From Mesorhabditis belari (lineage: Eukaryota > Nematoda > Chromadorea > Rhabditida > Rhabditidae), in assembly GCA_958450365.1 (NCBI GenBank), contig CAUEEP010000759.1, positions 563,501-627,500 of the forward strand: a stretch of DNA of 64,000 nt, written 5' to 3'. This document shows, piece by piece, positions 53,396 through 64,000 of this stretch. The position numbers were made by a program, and so were the translations under genes. The notes under the pieces were generated by a model. That model had not been told where the DNA came from and made no database searches. It saw only the letters and a program-made list of their open reading frames with translations. Each line of letters starts with the position of its first letter. Within the stretch, counting starts at the first letter, position 1.

Positions 53396-53624
53396 ACAAA
53401 TCCAGGGGCGAAAAATCCGTTATTTAGCCGGGCTTTTCAGCTGGTTTTATAATATAACAATAATTCATCCCTGAATCATACTGAGTAAATTTTTAAACTT
53501 TGTACAAAGTACAAAGTGTACTTCTTCTTCCAATTCTTTGATTTCATTTTCATTTTTTAGGCTTTCAAAAACAAAACCCAAATCAGCAAATTTTCCAGGA
53601 AACTCGAACTTCGCCTAGCCGGCT

Positions 53625-53745
53625 CTCTCAGCTCTCCAAAGCTCTCTCAGCTCTCCAAAGCTCTCTCTCAGCTCTCCAAAGCTCTCTCTCAGCTCTCCAA
53701 AGCTCAGCTCTCTCAGCTCTCCAAAGCTCTCCCAAAGCTCTCAAG
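53625..53745. repeat. Minisatellite AGCTCTCTCAGCTCTCCAA
   Basis: About six units of 19-21 bases. Confidence 0.92.
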
Positions 53746-54050
53746 TTAGAATTTCCACATCTAATAGACCAGATACTCATAATTAATTAAGCATTTATAT
53801 ACTCCATAAGATATTCAGTTATCTAAAAGAATTCCCAAAGTCATAACAGTTACCCGTAATTTCTCAATGAATTCTAAGATCAAAAAATAGATGTACAAGA
53901 AATAGATGTACAAAAAAATAGATGTATAAGAAATTAAATGATGAATATTATCATGAATATTATATATTTTCATATTATATTCCATATTCTAGACTCTCAA
54001 CCACTTTGTTTCCTTTTTGACGTAAAAAGTGAACCAAAAAGAAAGTGAAA

Positions 54051-57000
54051 ATGTCGCTCGAATCGTTTGTTGAATCTTCCGAATTCGCACTGGAACAGGT
54101 GAAATAGAAAAACGATTACAAATTAAAAATAAATTGATTTAGAATATAGAATATAGAAAATCGCTTTATCTAGATAAAGACTTTCAAAAGTTTTGCTTCT
54201 CTAACTTCTCGTAAAATTGCCGCTTGTTGCAGAGTCGACAACAATTGCAGAGTTGATTATTTTTAAACAAACTCTTTTTTGACAAAACAAAAACAATTTT
54301 TGTTTAAAGTTTAAAGAAATTGAGATAAGGAATTGGAAAAAAGATATAATAATGAGTTTTGAAAGAAATTTCTAGGTTCTAGATTCTAGGTTCTAAATTC
54401 TAGGCTCTAGATTCTAGGCTCTAGATTCTAGGCTCTAGATTCTAGGCTCTAGATTCTAGGCTCTAGATTCTAGGCTCTAGATTCTAGGCTCTAGATTCTA
54501 GGCTCTAGATTCTAGGCTCTAGATTCTAGGCTCTAGATTCTAGGCTCTAGATTCTAGGCTCTAGATTCTAGGCTCTAGATTCTAGGTTCTAGATTCTAGG
54601 CTCTAGATTCTAGGCTCTAGATTCTAGGCTCTAAATTCTAGGTTCTAGATTCTAGATTCTAGCCTCTAGATTCCAGGTGATCCCTGTTTACGAGAAGTCC
54701 CACTCGTCGATCGCCTCGTCTCCATCCGTCGGTTCGTGGGTTTGGCCTCCTGCTTCTGAGGAAAGGCAGCGTACCACCGTCGTTGAAGTTCGTTTCTAGA
54801 AGTCAAAAACTTTGATAACCCTTTTAGCATTTAGATTAGAAGAACTAGAATAATTAAAATCAATTTCCAGTGCGATCAATGCTTTGATCACCTCCTCGGT
54901 GGCCAAACACAGCATCGGGCCAATTGCCGTCCAAGAACCGCGCTTGTCGTCGGAAATAAACGATGCATCAAGCGGGCACTCGCAGCCTCGTCTTGTTCCT
55001 CATCAGCTTCGTCGGCTAACGGTGAGATTTCTAGAGTTTATTTCTAGTTAAAAGTACGGTAAAGTAGGGTAATAGTACGGCAATAGTACGGTAAAGTCTA
55101 TGCATTCGGAATAGTGTAATGAGCAACAAGATTACGGTATCTTTAAAGAACAATTACTTGATTATCTTAACTGAGTTTTCAAGTACACGAGTCATGCTCA
55201 AATACTGTATAATATTCGTGCTCATTTTCAGCCTCTACCACGTGCTCCATTCTCCCCGAATGCACCTTCCCGCCACGCGATCCACAGTCCTATTTTGGAC
55301 CACAACGTTTTATGGTAAGCGACCATTTGACTAGCTTGCCTCTTTACAAACTCAATCTATTTTGAAACAAGAAAAATTTCTTCTAGTAAAACTGCTAACA
55401 CTTTTAACTAACTGCTAGTAAAACTGCTAGTAAACTGCTAGTAAAACTGCTAGTAAAACCGCTAGTAAAACTGCTAGTAAAACTGCTAGTAAAACTGCTA
55501 GTAAAACTGCTAGTAAACTGCTAGTAAAACTGCTAGTAAAGCTGCTAGTAGCTGCTAACAGTTTTTCACTTAGGATTTCTTAAAATCAAAGCTAGATCTG
55601 GCTTTTGATTGAGCAAAGCGAGTGAGCAAGAATGTCTAAATGTTAGCTTTTCTATTTGACAAAGTCAATTTGAATATCTTAAAACGTTTGAATATTTTTC
55701 AGGGCGCCTATAGTGGACGCGGATCCATTTGCGGAGTTTTGGGAGGAGGGTCACAATGAACACTTCAAGTATGTTATAAAGAAAAATATTTACAAAATAA
55801 ACATAAAGCTACTGAATAACCATAGCTTCTTTACCGGATTCCAAGAGTAATCAAAGCTGGCTTCTTAAGCTAGAACCAGGCCATGGCATGGCATTTTCTG
55901 GTCCTGGTTTGCGTACTGGTTTTACTGGTTTTGTTGGTTTTATTGGTTTTACTGCCACTGCTAGAGCTAGACCAATCTTGAATTATATATACTGTGCTCA
56001 CATATATTTACTTTCCAGCAAATGCAAGGCCGATCACCAGTCCCCATCATCTTCATCGTCATTCCAATCCCAATCCGATCCCCTTCAATGCCGCACTCCA
56101 TCTCCACTTCCCTTCATGATCCCCTCTCCAACTCCATCCTCAAACTCTCTCCTTTCCCTCTCTCCATTCAATCAACAATTCCTCGATTTAGACCAAATCG
56201 TGCACGAGCTCGGCTGCTATGAATGGTGAGTGAATGAAAAGGAAAAGGATTTAAACATTACCAGAGAACAACTAGATAACTTGATAAATGATTACTCTTG
56301 AAGAAAGAATACTCTTCTGAACATGATCATGATCATGATCTTAAACATGATCTTACTGATCTTTTCTTACTGATCTTTTCTTACCGATCTTTTCTTCATA
56401 ATCTTCATCTCCATAATCTTTTTCAGCTACGACATTCGTCCAGTAGAGTCTCCATCATCTTCAGCTCAAATTCCATTCATCGATGACCTCATATTCTCGG
56501 TCAGACAAGAGATCGAGCAGGCCAACAAGGTGAAGACTGATTTACAATTAGACTGTGGCTTACAATTAGATTGTTGCAGCTACGGTTATCAATTAGCTTA
56601 CTTATAAAACAAGCAAGCATCATTCTAGCACTCACTGACACAAGCATCCATTGTAGAGCATGTAGCTCTGTGCTGTATCTTGTAGATCTTACCGTAATCT
56701 AGCTAAACAACTGTAAAGACTAATTAGCACAAGTACTCTCGTTTATTTCATTTAATCATCAAACAAAAGATATTCAGCTATCCCCAGCTCAATCTCTAAA
56801 GCATATCGCATATCGCAAGCATTATTCTAGCACTTACTGATGCAAGCATCCATTGTAGAGCATGCAGAGCTTACCGTAATCTAGCTAAACAACTGCTAAG
56901 TACTCTCGTTTATCTCATTTAATCATCAAACAAAAGATATTCAGCTATCACCAGCTCAATCTCCAGCTCAATCTCAATCTCCATCGCATATCTCGAGTCG

Positions 57001-58018
57001 AGTCGAATCACCTGAAATTGTGCAGCGAAAGCGCAGTTTTGAGGTAAAAAAAATAACATCAAAATCTTTGAATTTCAGCTTATTTTGGTAAAAACCTTAT
57101 CAGCTCATCAGCTTAAAAACCTTTCTTTAAAACATTGACATTTACAGCGCTCGTCTTCCATAGAAGAAGTCGTTGAAGATGAGGATGAGGTCCCAGCAAA
57201 GAGAAAACCCATCAGGTAATTTAAATCTTTGAAATTGAGCTTAAAGCTTTGAAAAGCTATCTTTAAATCAATATTACCTTTCAGTTTGGCCGAATTGTCA
57301 CCAGAAGAAGTAGCGGCTCGAAAAAGAGAACAAAATCGAGTGGCCGCGCTTCGTTACAGACAAAAACTGAAGAAAAACAAGAGAGGAGAAGAGGACGAGG
57401 TGAAAGAATAAGAATTTCAAATAAACAATCGATTTAAACAATAGAAAAAGAATAGAACAAGAGAATAGATTCATTGCAAGGAATTTGTTTTGCAAGGAAG
57501 TCAATTTTCCAAGCCAGGCGCTAGTTCTAGTTCTAGTTCTAGTTCCTGGCTCATAAAGGGTAGCTAGACTCGATTCATAAAGATTACTTCGAGTCGGAGC
57601 TGGATCTAGCTTTAACTTAATCTATCCGGCTTTGGCCCGTCTGTTTTTCAGATCTTAGAACTGATCTTAGTTCTCTGATCATTCTGTCTGATCTCTGATC
57701 TTTGGAAAACGTTATTCTAATTGTACTTTTCGTACTATCAATACTGCAAGTACAATACAAAGAATAAAACAAAAGAATCGATTCCTTGCAAGGAATTTGC
57801 CTACAAACACTTTTAAAAAGCTCATAAAAAGCTCATAAAAAGCATTTATACTCAAATAAAAGCTCTTTACGGCATTGAAATCCCATTTCTAGGTGGACTA
57901 CCTCACCTCGCGTAACACATTTCTTTTGGAAGAGGTCGATCGATTGGAGCTGGAAGTGAGAAATCTTCGTTGCTCTCTCTATAAACAATTCGGCATTCCG
58001 TTAATCTCAAATAAATAG
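54051..58018 (+). CDS. ATF4-like bZIP transcription factor (11 exons)
   Basis: Exons 54051-54098, 54677 to about 54787, 54871-55021, 55232-55314, 55703-55768, 56019-56225, 56427-56529, 56945-57043, 57148-57215, 57285-57399, 57893-58018. From exon 3 on the phases agree; exon 2 is the weak point, since exon 3 needs a phase-2 entry and the best exon 2 donor gives phase 0. The start is MSLESFVESSEFALEQ. The middle is Ser/Pro/acidic (VDADPFAEFWEEGHNEH, FLDLDQIVHELGCYEW), as in activation domains. The C-terminus is a bZIP: basic region KREQNRVAALRYRQKLKKNK (Asn and Arg at DNA-contact positions), then a short leucine zipper (YLTSRNTFLLEEVDRLELEV). The basic region and C-terminal placement fit the ATF4/ATF5 group. 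No upstream ORFs were checked as regulators. Confidence 0.88.
54375..54672. repeat. Minisatellite, 14-bp unit CTCTAGATTCTAGG
   Basis: About 21 units, ending directly at the acceptor of bZIP exon 2 (TTCCAG at 54671-54676). Each unit carries TTCTAG, a possible acceptor, so the intron offers many competing 3' splice sites. Confidence 0.95.
55395..55560. repeat. Minisatellite, 12-bp unit CTGCTAGTAAAA
   Basis: About 14 units in intron 4 of the bZIP gene. Confidence 0.93.
56600..56960 (+). repeat. Tandem duplication of intron plus start of bZIP exon 8
   Basis: CATCATTCTAGCACTCACTG to AGATATTCAGCTATCCCCAG (56615-56785) is repeated at 56818-56955. The first copy of the exon start reads LSPAQSL and then a stop, so it cannot replace exon 8. 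Confidence 0.8.
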
Positions 58019-58128
58019 AATTAAAATTAAAATTAAAAGAAAATATTCAAGAAACAAGTTAAGAATATCGTTAAGAAAATTTAATGAAATTTGTTTTTTG
58101 GGTAAAAAATAATAGAAAGTACTTCTAT

Positions 58129-58350
58129 TACCGTATTTTCTCTAATAGTAGTGCACCCGGGCGAGCCGAGTTAGTAACGACTTTACGGTTTCCAAGCTTT
58201 TCCCAGAAGTCCAACTCTCTAATCCCCCACAAGAGCTCATCGTCAGCTACATTTTCCGATCCCACATCGATAGGTTCTGATAAGTGGTTCTCGAGATTTC
58301 AAGGAATTTATACGACGCTCAGGGTGCGCTACTATTACAGAAAATACGGT
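58129..58350. mobile_element. MITE family A copy (A6)
   Basis: TACCGTATTTTCTCTAATAG to CAGAAAATACGGT; the final A of the TA is lost. It lies 110 bases after the bZIP stop codon. Confidence 0.9.
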
Positions 58351-58378
58351 TGATTGGATAAACTAGCAATAAACTGAT

Positions 58379-58600
58379 TACCGTATTTTCTCTAATAGTA
58401 GTGCACCCGGGCGAGCCGAGTTGATGACGATTTTACGGTTTTCAAGCTTTTGCAGAAGCTCAACACTCGAATCCCCCACTAGATCTCATCGTCAGCTACA
58501 TTTTCCGATCCCACATCGATAGGTTCTGATAAGTGGTTCTCGAGATTTCGAGCAATTTATGCGACGCTCATGGTGCGCTACTATTAGAGAAAATACGGTA
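58379..58600. mobile_element. MITE family A copy, tandem neighbour (A7)
   Basis: Same orientation as A6 and about 90% alike by eye; full ends TACCGTATTTTCTC and GAGAAAATACGGTA. Confidence 0.92.
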
Positions 58601-59159
58601 CTTTTTATTCAAACAACAATTTTCATTAGAAAACTTTAAAAAAGGTTTGATAAGCTTAATTAAAGAAATAAAAACCGAAAACTTATCTAAAAATTTGAAA
58701 CATTAAACTAGAAATTTTTTCTTGTGCTTAAATTTTGTAAAGGCATTCTTTCTGAGCATTGAAAGCATCACTTTCTTTGCAACTGCAGGCAAATGATGAA
58801 TTAAAGTGCACTAGAGAGGGTGCATTTACGGATTTAAGCACAAAGTACAGCACAATGTCCAAGTTAAGCTGTAAATCTCATAATATCAAGCTTATCATAC
58901 CTTTTAGCATTCCCTAAAGTTCGCTCTTGCATTTGTGACTGAAGTGTGCCCCTTTTCTCTGTACAATTTGCTTCATGTACCTGTAATACTTGTAGTTTTT
59001 GCTATTTTTAAGTAATCTTCTGTAAATTTACATATAATTTTCTATTTTCTATTGTTTTTAATAAAAGTTTATTCATTTATAATGAAAAACAAATGAAATG
59101 AAGAAAAACGGATTAATCTGATTACCCTAAAGTCGCGAGTATAAGTTCTGTTTGGTTTT

Positions 59160-59225
59160 CGCATGCAAACTGACGGCTGTCTCCGGTGCGGTGTGTCGAG
59201 GGTTCGAACCCCGCTGCAGCATAAC
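59160..59225 (+). tRNA. tRNA-like fragment with strong B-box
   Basis: GAGGGTTCGAACCCCGCTGC is a good T-arm and B-box followed by CATAACTTTTTT, a pol III-like terminator. The 5' half (GCATGCAAACTGACGGC) does not form a D-arm. Confidence 0.35.
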
Positions 59226-59337
59226 TTTTTTGCTTTTTAAGAATAGAAATAAATTTATTGAGGGTTATAGCAATTTTATGCTGTTATTTGTTGCTCCGGG
59301 CGTGGCTCGGCGCGTCCGCCCTGCTCCTCTCCGGTGC

Positions 59338-59880
59338 TCATGGATCCGCCCTATGGATCCGCCCTATGGATCCGCCCTATGGATCCGCCCTATGGATCCG
59401 CCCTATGGATCCGCCCTATGGATCCGCCCTATGGATCCGCCCTATGGATCCGCCCTATGGATCCGCCCTATGGATCCGCCTTATGGATCCGCCCTATGGA
59501 TCCGCCCTATGGATCCGCCCTATGGATCCGCCCTATGGATCCGCCCTGGATCCGCCCTATGGATCCGCCCTATGGATCCGCCCTATGGATCCGCCCTATG
59601 GGTCCGCCCTATGGGTCCGCCCTATGGATCCGCCCTATGGATCCGCCCTATGGATCCGCCCTATGGATCCGCCCTATGGGTCCGCCCTATGGGTCCGCCC
59701 TATGGATCCGCCCTATGGATCCGCCCTATGGGTCCGCCCTATGGGTCCGCCCTATGGATCCGCCTTATAGATCCGCCCTATGGGTCCGCCCTATGGATCG
59801 CCCTATGGATCCGCCCTATGGGTCCGCCCTATGGGTCCGCCCTATGGATCCGCCTTAAAGATCCGCCCTATGGGTCCCTC
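59338..59880. repeat. Minisatellite, 13-bp unit ATGGATCCGCCCT
   Basis: About 41 units with ATGGGTCCGCCCT variants that cluster in the right half. Open in three frames because the unit has no stop. The left edge follows GGCGCGTCCGCCCTGC. Confidence 0.95.
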
Positions 59881-60484
59881 CTTGGCCTATTCATCCGGCC
59901 AAAGTCCACGTCGACGGTCGAAAGAGATGCTTTCCAGCGTCTTCTTCAACACTATCGTCTAGATGTATCCATAACAAATAGCAATGGTGATAGGCTCTCA
60001 CCCTGTAGTATCCCGCGCTCCAAGAACAATAAAAGTTAAGAACTTAATAAAAGTTTATATAACAATAAAAATGTATAAAAACCCAACAAAAAGAAATTCA
60101 AAGCAATTAAAGCGAATGTAAATTAACGCAGAACTTATACTCGGATCAACTTATACTCGAGACTTTAGGGTAATTAAGTTAATGCTAATCTCTGGCAATG
60201 AGTGGGCACAAATTAAGTGAATAAAAGTGAGGGAAAAACAAAGATAAATGACATAAAGACAAGGATTTATTTACAGAAGAAAAGATTCACTTTAATAAAA
60301 TTAAGAAAAGAAAACGGGATATAATTGAGAAATGAATTGGTTTTTAAAGTAAACATGGTGCTTTTGTCAAAAAAGGTTAAGTAAAAAAAGGTTTGTTTCA
60401 AAGTTTGCAGATATACAAAAGCTTAGCTGATGTTAATTTCCAAATTTAATTTTCTCAAAGCTAACTTTTAATTTTAATTTTAAT

Positions 60485-60610
60485 TTTAAATTGATTTTTT
60501 TTATTGACTTTATCTTTATTGACTTTATCTTTATTAACTTTATCTTTATTAACTTTATCTTTATTAACTTTATCTTTATCAACTTTATAACTTTATCAAC
60601 ATCAACTTTA
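60485..60610. repeat. AT-rich repeat CTTTATCTTTATTAA
   Basis: About seven units of 15 bases. Confidence 0.88.
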
Positions 60611-60759
60611 TGTTAAAAGTGTGTGGTTACACTTTTAAATACTTTAATTTAATTAATTCATAAACGGACGTTCGAATCCGCTCCGGATCCGATTTAAACG
60701 TTAGTTCGCAAACAGTAAACATACTGTTCGTAAACAACATATATAAATCTAAAAACATA

Positions 60760-61300
60760 TTAATTTGTCACACAATTCTCGGGGCTACTGCAATTCGGAT
60801 CGGACGCGTCAACGATTTGGAGATGATCACCATCGACGATCTTGTAATATTCAATAGTGCAGAATTTTTCGAGACGTCTGCCTGCATTTGGAGTATTAGA
60901 GAGAGCTTAGAGCTTAGCAGAGTAGCTTAGAGCTTAGCAGAGTAGCTTAGAGCTTAGCAGAGTAGCTTAGAGCTTAGCGGAGTAGCTTAGAGCTTAGCAG
61001 AGTAGCTTAGAGCTTAGCAGAGTAGCTTAGAGCTTAGCAGAGTAGCTTAGAGCTTAGCAGAGTAGCTTAGAGCTTAGAGCTTAGCAGAGTAGCTTAGCTG
61101 CTACTGAGTATCAGAAAGGAAATGTTTAAATCATCTTTTTGCATAAAAAACAATGCTCCCCTCCACCAACCTTGATACAGCAGTTCACTCTGAAATGCTT
61201 TGTGTGGTTCGGCTAGCAATAGTACATGCAAAATCGTATCTTTCTCCTCAACTTCAATCATCGCTTTCTTTCCATTTAAAGATCGCACCTTGATCTTCAT
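60760..61300 (-). CDS. Small ubiquitin-like protein, 83 residues (2 exons)
   Basis: Exons 61171-61300 and 60760-60881 join in phase 1 at a Gly codon. The product is a single ubiquitin-like domain: MKIKVRSLNGKKAMIEVEEK, DTILHVL, ELLYQGRRLEKFCTIEYYKI, DGDHLQIVD. This is the beta-grasp pattern of ubiquitin (strand 1-2 hairpin, the LIFAGKQLED-like LLYQGRRLEK, then LHLV-like HLQIV). It ends in PNCSSPENCVTN with no Gly-Gly, so it is unlikely to be conjugated in this form. The single intron is mostly a 20-bp minisatellite. It could also be the N-terminal part of a larger UBL adaptor with an alternative last exon. The donor (AAGGTTGGT) is acceptable. Confidence 0.75.
60900..61097. repeat. Minisatellite, 20-bp unit AGAGCTTAGCAGAGTAGCTT
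   Basis: About ten near-identical units filling the intron of the ubiquitin-like gene. Confidence 0.95.
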
Positions 61301-61309
61301 CTTGATACA

Positions 61310-61940
61310 AAAATTTTCGACTAAAATTCGAGCATTTTACTGATTAAGGCTTCATATATTTATTATTTTACATTTTGAAAAAGTAAACAAAAGTTGAAAA
61401 GAAATTAAGAGTCATTTTGTGTCCCTTTTATATCATTTTATGGATAACGATTGGATAAACGAGGCTTATTTCATTCAAGGGACTTTGAAAAAGACAATCT
61501 GATGGATGAGATCTTCTAAACATGTACTCAAACATGCCAATGAAAGAGAATCTTGAGTGACTCCACGCAAATGTTTAATAGAACCTTTCAATGCTCTCCA
61601 AGTAGACTTGAGTATATAGGGAGCGATTTGTGACATTCACAAAGTATTTGAAATTACTTGTTTACTTACAGCTCACCCGTCTGATTTTTCAAAGGCTCTT
61701 GAATGCCTCATTTATCCCACAAAGCCTCATTGATCCAATCGTTTCAAATAGTTTATGGTTAACGATTTTGTCTCCTTTATAAACAAAAGTATTTTCATTT
61801 GTAACCAAATGTTTTTCCCTTAATTTCTTTTTTCAAAATATAAAATAATAATAAAGATATCAAGTTTTAATCAGCAAAATGCCCAGATTTTCGCCAAGAA
61901 CCTATTGTAAAGGATTGTAAAGGATTATTGTAAATACAAC
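61310..61940. other. Upstream flank of the ubiquitin-like gene
   Basis: AT-rich sequence with stops in all frames; no repeat family recognised. Confidence 0.4.
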
Positions 61941-62118
61941 TACAGTCGAACCTCTCTATAACGTAACTCACGGGACGGCTATAGCTTACGTTATATAGAG
62001 GTTTACGTTATATAGAGTACCGTTTTATATAGCTTAACGTCAGCCGGGACCGGTCACGCCTTACGTTATATAGAGGTTTACGTTATATCGAGTTTTGTTA
62101 TAGAGAGGTTCGACTGTA
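61941..62118. mobile_element. Palindromic MITE family G
   Basis: TACAGTCGAACCTCTCTATA at the left and TATAGAGAGGTTCGACTGTA at the right, with TTACGTTATATAGAGG repeats inside. CAGT..AACCTCTCTATAACG ends are typical of pogo/Tigger-like Tc1-mariner elements. TA-flanked. Confidence 0.88.
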
Positions 62119-62211
62119 TTTCAATTGTAAAGGATTAAAATTCAAGACTTGATTGAAAAAAAAAAGAAGCTTCAACTTAGTCAAATCGAAAGCAAGATGG
62201 GAAATCAGGAA

Positions 62212-62501
62212 TACCGTATTTCTTCGAATAGAAGACCGGGTAAAGAGTATCATCGCGTACTCCTGCGTAGCAGCCCTTTTTAAAATTTCTTTTCTGCATA
62301 AAAGCTTTCAATCAAGTGCTATAGAGCTGGAAAATGGCTCAAAAATCTGTTAGCTCATGTGGTATTTTTGAGTCATTTTCCAGCCCTATAGCACTTCATT
62401 GAAAGCTTTTATGCAGAAAAGAAATTTTTAAAAGGGCTGCTACGCGGGAGGCGTACGCGATCATACTCTTTACCCGGTCTTCTATTCGAAGAAATACGGT
62501 A
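62212..62501. mobile_element. MITE family D, full copy (D2)
   Basis: TACCGTATTTCTTCGAATAG to GAAGAAATACGGTA. Almost identical to D1 at 33494-33780, with the same loop sequence (CTGTTAGCTCATGTGG), so both moved recently. Confidence 0.92.
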
Positions 62502-62924
62502 ATATAAGTTGAGTATTCGATATATGTCATGTAAACTATATGATAAATTTCAAATAGAAAACAAATTTCTAGCTATTTTTTTTAATTGCTTTCTAGCTAT
62601 AAAACTTTAAAAGCAAAAGATGCAAATAGTTTTCCGAATTCTGAAATAAACAGTGACAATAAAGAAACTTTTGTCAAAATGGATTTGAAAAGAGAAAAAG
62701 GCGGAAAAGATAGGCAAAAATCGACCAGTTTTCAGGAAAAAGATACACACAAAAAAAGGCTAAAAGACGGAAAAGAGAGAAATCTTTTTCGGGTGAAAAT
62801 CGTTGTTTTTGTTTTTTTGCGAATTTTCTCTCACAAATCCTCCCTTTTTCTCCCTTAAAATTTTCTCTCTTCGGTCAAATGATTTTCGTTATGAAATTTT
62901 TGATTTGAAAATAGTTTAGCATTC

Positions 62925-63225
62925 GGTACTTTTCCAATATCGGGGGAGCGGAAGGATTATGGGGAGCGAAAGGAAAATCAGGGGAGCAAATCTTGCCCCC
63001 TCGAAAAAACTTTAACGACGATGCGCTTCTCCGAGCTTGTTAATCGAAAGCTTCTTGATTTTCCAAGCGCATACTTGGCGGAGAAAGTAGTTCCACTCAA
63101 CAATCGTCGTTAAAGTTTTAAAAAAAACGTTGCATTTAAAATAAAGTCCCGGAAATGCATTTTTCGAGGGGGCAAGATTTGCTCCCGTGATTTTCCTTTC
63201 GCTCCCCCGATATTGGAAAAGTACC
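62925..63225. mobile_element. Family E element, shorter copy
   Basis: GGTACTTTTCCAATATCGGG at the left, inverted at the right. Shares GTTGCATTTAAAATAAAGTC-type and TCGAGGGGGCAAGATTTGC blocks with 47351-47879. Confidence 0.85.
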
Positions 63226-63414
63226 TAGCATTCAAATAACAGATTTGAATTACCGTTTTCTAAAATATTTCTTACAAAATCTCATTCTAAAATTCGGGGT
63301 TTTTTTGGAAAGAAATTATTATAAAAGCTTTATTTTTATTGTAAAAGCTATCATATCCAAAACCCAAAGCCAATTTGATTCTCTTGGGAATTCTTTTGGA
63401 AAAAGAGTTAAAAT

Positions 63415-63735
63415 AAACTCCGCCAATAGGTTCTACGACTTTGAAAACCCGCGGGGTATAAATTTACAGCTGAATATCTTCTCTTGTACCATTTACAAAG
63501 CAAAAGAGAAATCTCGATGTAAATCGGTGGCGAGGTGTTCTTTGTGCGGCCGCGTAATCGCTTGCGATCTGGCAAACCACCCCGGCATAAGGGGCTTTCC
63601 TTTGGGAATAACTAAGGAGAAGGAGCGACTGAACCAGCCCCACTGGTCCCCACTTGTCCGACCGAATCGCCGCTGACCCAGGGAGAAATACAAGATCCCC
63701 GGTCACTTCAACAAGACAACGATCCAAAACAAGCA
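63415..63735. repeat. Dispersed repeat family M, longest copy
   Basis: TTTACAGCTGAATATCTTCT, CTTTGTGCGGCCGCGTAATC, GATCTGGCAAACC and CCCGGCATAAGGGGC match 14320-14500. The following TTCAACAAGACAACGATCC matches inverted 30767. A second GTATGGGCTGCCTTCCCCC-type segment continues to about 63880. Confidence 0.75.
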
Positions 63736-64000
63736 AGCGTGTTGATGATTGGCGTCGAAGGTAAGATCTCGAATGGTCGTTTTGTTCGTCCTCCGGGTTG
63801 ATCTCGAATAAAATCCAGCAAACCAGCCGGGGTATGGGCTGCCTTCCCCCTTGAATCCGTAAAGGGGAAAGAGCGGTGAGCGACTGAGCCGTTTTCGCTG
63901 CTTTGGAGCATTATGCTCAAATTTTTCGGAACTTTTCTTGTCAAATTAGTATTTTTGCTACAAATCTATAACATAATTTATTTCGAAAAAGACGAAGAAA

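Larger units (their letters stand above)
59119..60174. mobile_element. TIR element, about 1.05 kb, carrying a tRNA-like piece and a minisatellite
   Basis: The left end ACCCTAAAGTCGCGAGTATA (to AGTTCTG) and the right end TATACTCGAGACTTTAGGGT are inverted repeats with one mismatch, and the right end has a second partial copy (GCAGAACTTATACTCGG). TA flanks both ends. Cargo: tRNA-like DNA at 59160-59225 and a 13-bp minisatellite. No transposase. Confidence 0.75.

Noticed and set aside
59152..60039. A 295-residue frame beginning near a tRNA-like sequence
   Set aside because: Most of it is the 13-bp minisatellite read in rotating frames; the start lies inside tRNA-like DNA.

Overview
The window looks like a repeat-rich nuclear chromosome segment from a nematode. 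Genes are split into many short exons with GT..AG introns, several starts sit directly behind TTTCAG or TTTTAG acceptor-like sites, and four interstitial blocks match the nematode telomere repeat TTAGGC. One gene belongs to DUF229, a sulfatase-like family known mainly from nematodes. The species cannot be fixed from sequence alone. Seven genes could be modelled by joining exons by hand so that frame and splice phase agree, with the exceptions stated in their entries. Layout: 1-2.4 kb holds a foldback element and duplicated 3'-terminal exons of a (+) gene. 2.37-15.43 kb (-) is a 16-exon DUF229 membrane-anchored gene whose introns are full of minisatellites and MITEs and whose exon 4 carries a one-base homopolymer frameshift. 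15.5-24 kb is almost gene-free: minisatellites, a telomere-like array, a mariner relic, tRNA-like pseudogenes and clustered MITEs. 24.66-25.6 kb (-) is a broken histone H3/CenH3-type gene whose C-terminal coding segment has expanded into a minisatellite. 27.8-30.3 kb (+) encodes a secreted 209-residue protein, and 32.0-33.0 kb (+) a small secreted precursor with a Cys-dense segment after a KKR site. 35.3-38.2 kb (+) is a complete 20-exon CDC73/parafibromin gene. It converges tail to tail on 38.5-44.5 kb (-), a complete 13-exon BAAT/acyl-CoA thioesterase-family gene. 44.5-54 kb is repeats, including a TTAA-flanked long-TIR element and two homopolymer jumbles that look like sequencing or assembly damage. 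54.05-58.02 kb (+) is an ATF4-like bZIP gene, and 60.76-61.30 kb (-) a two-exon ubiquitin-like gene. The rest is TIR elements and dispersed repeats. The genes are unrelated in function (transcription elongation, lipid conjugation or hydrolysis, stress-type transcription, secretion), as expected for an ordinary eukaryotic region; there is no operon-like system. The strongest unusual signals are coding DNA converted into or duplicated with minisatellites (histone relic, DUF229 exon 14, ATF4-like exon 8), MITE copies that share host-derived flanking exon or intron sequence, and several MITE families with unrelated cores that share one terminal sequence.
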